This document shows positions 8,370 through 13,155 of a DNA stretch of 13,155 nt, one piece after another. This DNA is from Actinomycetota bacterium (GTDB lineage: Bacteria > Actinomycetota > Acidimicrobiia > Acidimicrobiales > JAFATL01), in the NCBI GenBank assembly GCA_019243975.1, contig JAFATL010000511.1, forward strand, positions 1 to 13,155, read 5' to 3'. Both the position numbers and the translations under genes were made by a program. Every line of letters begins with the position of its first letter. Position 1 is the stretch's first letter. Below the pieces are notes generated by a model that saw nothing but the letters and a program-made list of their open reading frames with translations, did not search any database and was not told the origin of the DNA.

Positions 8370-10353
8370 GCCCGGAACTTAGATGGGCGGGCGCGACCTC
8401 GCCGCTTTGGTCGAGATCGACGAGCGTCTCGACCACGGCGTGGCGGCCCCGCTGCACCAACCCGGCCAAGCCGCCCTGGGTGCGAACGATGACGGCCACC
8501 GAGAGCAGGCCGGTGGCGACCGGGATGATCCAGGCGTTGTCGAACTTGAACAGCAGGGGCACGCCGAACACGGCGAAGGCCCCGAGCCACGAGCCCGACA
8601 GCCGGCCCAGCCCGCCGATCATGACCATCAGGACGAGCACGAGTGACGTCTCGGTCGGGAAGTCGGTGGCGTTCACCGTCTTCACATGGAGCGCGAACAC
8701 CACGCCGCCCAGCGCCGCCATCCCGCCCGAAACCGCGAAGGCCATGAGCCTCGCTTTCGTCAGTGACACGCCGAGCGTGGCCGCCGCCTTCTCGTTCTCC
8801 CGCAACGCCGCGAACGTGCGGCCCGTGCGTGAGGTGAGCAGGTTGCGGGCCACCCAGATCGACAGCAGGAGGACGCCCAGAGCGACGACGAACAACGGCC
8901 GGTTCGACGGCGAGTCGAGGTCGAACGGACCGAAGGACGGGATCGGCATGACCCGGCCCGTCTGGCCGCCGCCGACGACGTCGCTGCGAAACACGAAGAA
9001 CTCGGCCGCGTAGCTGAAGGTCAGGGTGACGACGGCGAGGTACAGGCCCTTGATGCGCAGGGCCGGCAGCCCGATGAGCAGGCTCACGACCATGCCGATG
9101 ACCACCACCAAGGGCACGGTCAGCAGGAACGGCACGCCCAAGCGGCCGTGCAGATCGGTGGCTGCGAACGCGCCCACTCCGACGAGCGCCCAGTGCCCGA
9201 GCGAGATCTGGCCCGCGTACCCCATGAGCACGGTGAGGCTGACGCCCACGATCGCGCCGACGCACACGAGCGTGAGTGTCGAGTTGGTGGCCGAACCGGT
9301 GACGAGGCTCACCACCAGCGCGAACGCGATCAGGGTGGCGATGGTGACGCGGCTGACGGCGACGGCGTACACGCTCTTGGCCAAGCGGGCCGGCAGCTCG
9401 CGCACGGGCGGCACGAAGGCGACCTTGTCCTCGGTGTCTTCGCGCTGACCGAAGATGCCCTGGGGCCGGAAGATCAGCATGGCGACCACGGCGACGAAGA
9501 ACACTGCGTCGGCCGCGCCCACGGTGCCGCGGAAGGTGCCTGAGATCGTCGCTTCGCTGATGCCGACGACGAGACCGCCGACCAACGCGCCCGGCAGGCT
9601 GGTGAGGCCGCCGATCAGCGCAGCGGCCAACGCCCGAACCAGGAAGCCGGTCGACAGCGTCGACAGGGCGAGGGTGCCTTGCTCGGAGGCGAGCAGGATG
9701 CCGGCCAATGCCGCCAGCATCAGCCCCAGCACCCACGAGAACGTGGCCACCTTGTCGACCGAGATACCGAGCAGGCGGGCCGAGTCGGCGTTCTCGGCGG
9801 CGGCGCGAATTGCAACACCGAAACGGCTGAGGCGGAAGAACAGCGCCAGCTCGATGCCGACCAACGGCACCAACGCCAGGATCTGAAGATCGCCGCCCGT
9901 CAGGTTGACGTGCCCGAGCTGGACGACGCCGTGCACCAACAGCGGGATGACGCGCAGCTTTTCGGCCTGACCTTGGCCTCGCACGAACAGCACTACGACG
10001 AGGCCGAGCACGGCCTGCCCGATGGCAAGCGTGGCCACCAACGTCACCAACCGCGGCGCGCGACGAAGGGTGCGGAACAAGAAGCGTTCGAGCCCGACGG
10101 CCTGGGCCCCGACCACGGCCAACGTGACGACCAGCGCGACGAACATGCGGGGCCGCGACCCCGCCGCGAACGGCATGAACCCGGCCTCGGCGGTGAGCCA
10201 CCAGCACACGAACGCGCCGAGCAGCCCGAAGAACGGCTGGGCCAGGTTGAGTACCCGCGTTCCCTTGTAGGTGAGAACCAACCCGAGGGCGAGGATGCCG
10301 TAGATGAGGCCCCGGGTGGAGCCGAGCACGATGTAGCTGAACAGGCTGCTCAT
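8260..10353 (-). CDS. Fused LivH-LivM permease of a branched-chain-amino-acid-type ABC importer
   Basis: This 697-residue membrane protein joins both permease subunits of a Liv/HAAT importer. Residues 1 to about 303 are LivH-like: YGILALGLVLTYKGTRVLNLAQ near 18-39, the ATPase-contacting loop RAAAENADSARLLGI (183-197), and IFRPQGIFG at 294-302. Residues about 330-635 are LivM-like: GYAGQISLGHWALVGVGAF (378-396), the contact loop ALRENEKAAATLGV (516-529), and GGLGRLSGSWLGA (580-592). The start ATG at 10353 has a GGGGAG site 8 nt upstream and overlaps the ATPase stop by 4 bp (ATGA), implying coupled translation. The frame runs on to 8260. The last 36 or so residues overlap the DinB-like gene and look like a charged out-of-frame tail, so the original end may be nearer 8370. 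It forms the membrane channel for the fused ATPase and the binding protein upstream. Confidence 0.92.
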   Translation of the reverse strand: MSSLFSYIVLGSTRGLIYGILALGLVLTYKGTRVLNLAQPFFGLLGAFVCWWLTAEAGFMPFAAGSRPRMFVALVVTLAVVGAQAVGLERFLFRTLRRAPRLVTLVATLAIGQAVLGLVVVLFVRGQGQAEKLRVIPLLVHGVVQLGHVNLTGGDLQILALVPLVGIELALFFRLSRFGVAIRAAAENADSARLLGISVDKVATFSWVLGLMLAALAGILLASEQGTLALSTLSTGFLVRALAAALIGGLTSLPGALVGGLVVGISEATISGTFRGTVGAADAVFFVAVVAMLIFRPQGIFGQREDTEDKVAFVPPVRELPARLAKSVYAVAVSRVTIATLIAFALVVSLVTGSATNSTLTLVCVGAIVGVSLTVLMGYAGQISLGHWALVGVGAFAATDLHGRLGVPFLLTVPLVVVIGMVVSLLIGLPALRIKGLYLAVVTLTFSYAAEFFVFRSDVVGGGQTGRVMPIPSFGPFDLDSPSNRPLFVVALGVLLLSIWVARNLLTSRTGRTFAALRENEKAAATLGVSLTKARLMAFAVSGGMAALGGVVFALHVKTVNATDFPTETSLVLVLMVMIGGLGRLSGSWLGAFAVFGVPLLFKFDNAWIIPVATGLLSVAVIVRTQGGLAGLVQRGRHAVVETLVDLDQSGEVAPAHLSSGHEPDRDRDRAAPRPRRDTRMGGVAERRRVVSAANPE
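8344..8361. repeat. Three tandem copies of TCGATC
   Basis: Three perfect 6-bp copies lie end to end near the start of the DinB-like gene. On the minus strand they encode alternating Glu-Ile in that gene and alternating Asp-Arg in the overlapping permease frame. Gain or loss of a unit would keep both frames. Confidence 0.6.
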
Positions 10354-11951
10354 GCCGGGCTCCCCGCGGCCGCGAAGCCGGCGGACGCGCCGGCGAGGAA
10401 CACCGAGCGCAAGAGGTCGTCGCGTCCGGTGAGCCCGGCTGACGGACCCGCGTAGCGCACCTCCCCCTTCTCGAGGAAGTAGGCGCGGTCGGTGTAGCCG
10501 AGGGCGAACGTCGCTTGCTGTTCGACCACCACGACGGTGAGACCCTCCTCTTTCACCAAGCGCTGCACGATGTCCATGAGCCGGGCGATGACGGCGGGGG
10601 CCAAGCCCAGCGACAGCTCGTCGATCATCAACAGCTCGGGCCTTGAGATCAGCGCTCGGGCGGTGGCCAGCTGCTGCTGCTCGCCGCCCGACAGCGTGCC
10701 GGCCAGCTGGTCGGCCCGGTCCGGGATCCACGGGAAGTACTCGACGACGCGCTCGACCTCTTCGTCGAGCTTGCGCTCGTCGGGCAGCACGTAGCCGCCC
10801 ATGCGCAGGTTCTCCTCGACCGTGAGCGTGGGGAACAGGCCCCGCCCGCCCGGCACCTGCCCGAGGCCTTTGCGCACGAGGTCTTCGGCGTTGGCGTGGG
10901 TGACGTCCTCGCCCTTCCACCGGATCGTGCCCGCCGTGGTCGGGATCAGGCCCGACGACGCCTTGAGGATCGTGGACTTGCCGGCGCCGTTGGTGCCGAG
11001 CAACGCGATTCGTTCGCCTCGGCGCACCTGGAAATCGACGCCGTAGAGCACCTGCACCTTGCCAAAGAACACGTCGATGCCCTCGACGTCGAGCAGCACC
11101 TCGGCCTCGGCCTTGCGCTTGGGCTCGCGCTTGGGCGCCGCCTTCACCTTCTTCTGCTGCTTGGGTGTACCGAGGTAGGCCTCCACCACGGCCGGGTCGG
11201 CCATGACCTCGGCCGGCGTGCCCGAGCTGAGGTTCTCACCGGCGTCGAGGCAGTAGATGCGGTCCGACAGGCGCGTGATCAACGGCATGTCGTGCTCGAT
11301 GATCAGGATGGTGGCGCCCGTCTTGGCCTGGATGTCGAGCAGCAGCGGACGCAGCGCTTCGGTCTCACCCTGGCTGATGCCGGAGGCGGGCTCGTCGAGC
11401 AACAGCAGTGACGGCTCGAGCGCCAGCATGCAGCCGAGCTCGAGCAGGCGCAGCGTGCCGTACGACAGCTCCGACGCGAACTTGTCGGCGAAGGCGTCCA
11501 GGCCGATCATCGACACGATCGATCGGGCCCGCCCGAGGATGCGGGCGTCCTCGCGGCGCGCCCCCGGCAGTCGCAAGGCGTGAGCCAGCATGCCCGTCTG
11601 TTGGTGGCGGTGCAGCGCCACCGACACGTTGTCGACAACCGTGAGGTACGGGAACAGGCGAACGCTCTGCAGGGTGCGGCCGATACCCAGCGCGGCGCGC
11701 TCGTGGGTGGACCGAGCCAGTAGGTCGTCGCCCTTGAAGCAGATCGACCCGTCGGTGACGGGCAGGAAGCCGGAGATGCATTCCATGAGGGTCGACTTGC
11801 CCGCACCGTTGGGCCCGATGAGCCCGACGATCTCGCCTTCGTACACGTCGAGGTCGACGCCACCGAGCGCGGTGAGCCCACCGAACTGCACCGTGACGTT
11901 GCGACACTCGAGCATCGGCGTTCGTTCGGCTGTCGCGGTGCGCTCGGCCAT
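10350..11951 (-). CDS. Fused LivG-LivF tandem ATPase of the same ABC importer
   Basis: This 533-residue cytoplasmic protein carries two complete ABC ATPase domains that energise the fused permease. The LivG-like half (about 13-262) has Walker A GPNGAGKST (46-54), signature LSYG (162-165), Walker B ending D186-E187 and switch histidine H220. A lysine-rich linker (about 264-282) leads to the LivF-like half (about 285-520). That half has Walker A GTNGAGKST (319-327), VPGGRGLFP (367-374 region), signature LSGGEQ (420-425) and Walker B with D444-E445. VEQQ (476-479) stands where other ABC proteins have the switch histidine, which is usual for LivF. Both halves look catalytically intact. The ATG at 11951 shares its A with the binding-protein stop (TGATG). 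An upstream extension in this frame lies inside that gene and is not family-like. Substrate is set by the binding protein and is not known. Confidence 0.94.
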   Translation of the reverse strand: MAERTATAERTPMLECRNVTVQFGGLTALGGVDLDVYEGEIVGLIGPNGAGKSTLMECISGFLPVTDGSICFKGDDLLARSTHERAALGIGRTLQSVRLFPYLTVVDNVSVALHRHQQTGMLAHALRLPGARREDARILGRARSIVSMIGLDAFADKFASELSYGTLRLLELGCMLALEPSLLLLDEPASGISQGETEALRPLLLDIQAKTGATILIIEHDMPLITRLSDRIYCLDAGENLSSGTPAEVMADPAVVEAYLGTPKQQKKVKAAPKREPKRKAEAEVLLDVEGIDVFFGKVQVLYGVDFQVRRGERIALLGTNGAGKSTILKASSGLIPTTAGTIRWKGEDVTHANAEDLVRKGLGQVPGGRGLFPTLTVEENLRMGGYVLPDERKLDEEVERVVEYFPWIPDRADQLAGTLSGGEQQQLATARALISRPELLMIDELSLGLAPAVIARLMDIVQRLVKEEGLTVVVVEQQATFALGYTDRAYFLEKGEVRYAGPSAGLTGRDDLLRSVFLAGASAGFAAAGSPA

Positions 11952-13155
11952 CAGAAGCCGTCCAACAGGCCGGGGCTGACCATCTTGTAGACGTTGTTCG
12001 ACTGTGCCTCGTACACGGCCATCTTGGTGGCGCCGTGCATCGTGTTGGACGAGCCCGCGAACGTGATGGGGCCGGTCACCAGGTCGCTGTAGTTCTGGTA
12101 GTTGTGCAGGGCGGCAGAGAAGCACTGCCGAGTGAGGTTCCGGCCGCAGGCAACGAGCGCGCCCTTGATCATGCTGATGATCTGGTAGCCGAAGGCGGCG
12201 CCGCTGCCCTGCCGGTTCCACGCGTCCTGCCCGTTGATGGCCACGAACTGGTCCCGCGCCGTTGCGAGGGCGCCACATTTGGCCCGGTCGTTGATCTCAG
12301 GCGCCTGGAAGTAACAACCGGTGGCGAGGCCCCGCACGTGCTGCACGCCCCACGTCGGCGCCATCAACGTGAGCGCCAGGTCCCAGTCGTGGGCGAAGTC
12401 GACGAACGAATACGTCCACCCGCAGGCCGCGCCCGCGTTGCAGCGCTGCACGATCTGCGACGTCGTGACCGGGTCGGTCAGCGGCACGACGACCTGCGTG
12501 TTGGACTGCCGGAACTGCAGGATGTAGCCGTTGTAGTCGGGGTTCTGCGTGGGGCCCTGGGCGGTGACGATCGTCGACACGGTGAAGCCGTTGGCCTCGA
12601 GCCGGCGCTTGAGGTCGTCGGCCACCGGGTGGATGTACTCCGACGCAGACACGAGGATGCCGACGCGCTTGCCCTTGAGGTTGGGGTCGGTGCGCATGTA
12701 GTCGGCCAGCTGGCTGACCATGGTCTGGTAGCTGGCCGTCAGCTGGAACATGCCGGGAATCGGCTTGGTCTCATTGCCGCCGCCGGCCAGGTACGGCACG
12801 CCCCGCTTGTAGGCCTCGGCGGCCACGATGGCGATCTGGTCGATGCCGAGGGTGCCGCTCACCACGAAGTTCTTGTGGTCGTTGATCAGCGTCGCCGCCG
12901 CCTTGCGGGCGGTGGCCGCGTCGGCGCCGTCGTCTTGGATGTCGAGGACGAGCTTGCGGCCGGCGATGCCGCCGTGGTCGTTGATGTACTGCGCGTAGGT
13001 CTGGATGCCCTTGATGGGATCGGCGGCCAGGTTGAGCGGCGCCCCGCCGACGGTCTCGGGCGCATGGATCCCGATGTGGATCTCGGTCGCCGTCACTCCC
13101 GTCGTGTCGCCGCCGGTCGCAACCGATGCGCCGAGCGAGGTGGTGCTGGGACCCG
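11951..13155 (-). CDS. Type I solute-binding protein of the Liv-type importer (N-terminus missing)
   Basis: This is the extracytoplasmic receptor of the importer encoded by the next two genes. The frame is open to the right edge of the window. The upstream part reads as a Ser/Thr/Gly linker (PSTTSLGASVATGGDTTG), so the signal peptide and lipobox should lie outside. The GTG at 13096 is internal. The domain begins VTATEIHIGIHAPET and continues with GIQTYAQYINDHGGIAGRK, then a GVPYLAGGGNETK segment, all as in Liv/HAAT binding proteins. About 400 residues are present, near full length for the mature domain. Six cysteines (for example CNAGAAC and CGRNLTRQC) suggest disulfides. It is a different protein from the binding protein at 3801-5312, with little shared sequence beyond the fold. 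The ligand may be an amino acid, amide, urea-like or aromatic compound and cannot be told from sequence alone. Confidence 0.92.
   Translation of the reverse strand, partial: GPSTTSLGASVATGGDTTGVTATEIHIGIHAPETVGGAPLNLAADPIKGIQTYAQYINDHGGIAGRKLVLDIQDDGADAATARKAAATLINDHKNFVVSGTLGIDQIAIVAAEAYKRGVPYLAGGGNETKPIPGMFQLTASYQTMVSQLADYMRTDPNLKGKRVGILVSASEYIHPVADDLKRRLEANGFTVSTIVTAQGPTQNPDYNGYILQFRQSNTQVVVPLTDPVTTSQIVQRCNAGAACGWTYSFVDFAHDWDLALTLMAPTWGVQHVRGLATGCYFQAPEINDRAKCGALATARDQFVAINGQDAWNRQGSGAAFGYQIISMIKGALVACGRNLTRQCFSAALHNYQNYSDLVTGPITFAGSSNTMHGATKMAVYEAQSNNVYKMVSPGLLDGF

Noticed and set aside
8366..10207. Long minus-strand open frame (613 codons) inside the permease gene
   Set aside because: It is a frame-shifted copy of the permease region with arginine-rich, motif-free translation. 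The permease frame has the conserved LivH and LivM blocks.
9679..10455. Plus-strand open frame (258 codons) antisense to the permease
   Set aside because: The translation is hydrophilic, rich in Gln, His, Asp and Arg, without motifs, and has no ribosome site. It is explained by antisense of a GC-rich gene.
10560..10783. Walker B of the LivF-like half reads IDEL instead of DEP, and the switch histidine is absent (VEQQ)
   Set aside because: Both are ordinary for LivF-type ATPases, so this is not evidence of a degenerate domain.
13094..13096. GTG at 13096 as the start of the second binding protein
   Set aside because: The frame stays open to the edge with a Ser/Thr/Gly linker typical after a lipobox, and a start here would leave an exported protein without a signal peptide.

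Overview
The window is GC-rich DNA (third codon positions almost all G or C, with long open shadow frames on both strands). It looks like a chromosomal segment of an actinomycetote. Support for this comes from GTG/TTG-type starts, very tight gene packing, an actinobacterial-type TPP aptamer in front of thiC, and fused branched-chain-amino-acid-type (Liv/HAAT) transporter genes. Acidimicrobiia is my best guess for the class, but that is inference. I see no tRNA, rRNA, insertion sequence, CRISPR array or phage gene. This is mostly ordinary housekeeping and transport content.

Layout. (1) 1-1368 (+): the 3' part of an ABC exporter half-transporter, cut by the window edge. (2) 1180-3669 (-): a leftward group of a TetR-type regulator (TTG start at 3669), an alpha/beta hydrolase coupled to it by a TGATG overlap, and 55 bp further a DMT-family membrane transporter. 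The last reading frame runs 189 bp antisense into the exporter gene. (3) 3670-3800: a divergent control region with two matching 14-bp imperfect palindromes, one about 15 bp before each start codon. (4) 3801-5312 (+): a lipoprotein solute-binding protein with a long Gly/Ser/Thr linker and no transporter genes beside it. (5) 5309-6004 (-): an FMN nitroreductase whose stop codon shares a CTAG palindrome with the stop of the binding protein. (6) 6005-7843 (+): a short divergent spacer with a 17-bp near-perfect palindrome, a TPP riboswitch, and thiC. (7) 7848-8369 (-): a DinB-fold protein. (8) 8260-13155 (-): a three-gene Liv-type ABC uptake operon in the order binding protein, fused LivG-LivF ATPase, fused LivH-LivM permease. 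Its genes overlap by 1 and 4 bp. The binding-protein gene continues past the right edge.

How the genes work together. The Liv-type operon should make a complete importer from only three polypeptides. The TetR regulator probably controls its own operon (with the hydrolase, perhaps the DMT protein) and the divergent binding protein through the paired operators, which suggests uptake or sensing of a small molecule that the hydrolase acts on. thiC is under TPP feedback, with its ribosome binding site inside the conserved aptamer sequence. The features most worth a second look are the paired operators, the palindrome between nitroreductase and thiC, the doubly fused Liv importer, and two gene ends that run far into a neighbour. 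I did not find a convincing new defence or mobile system.
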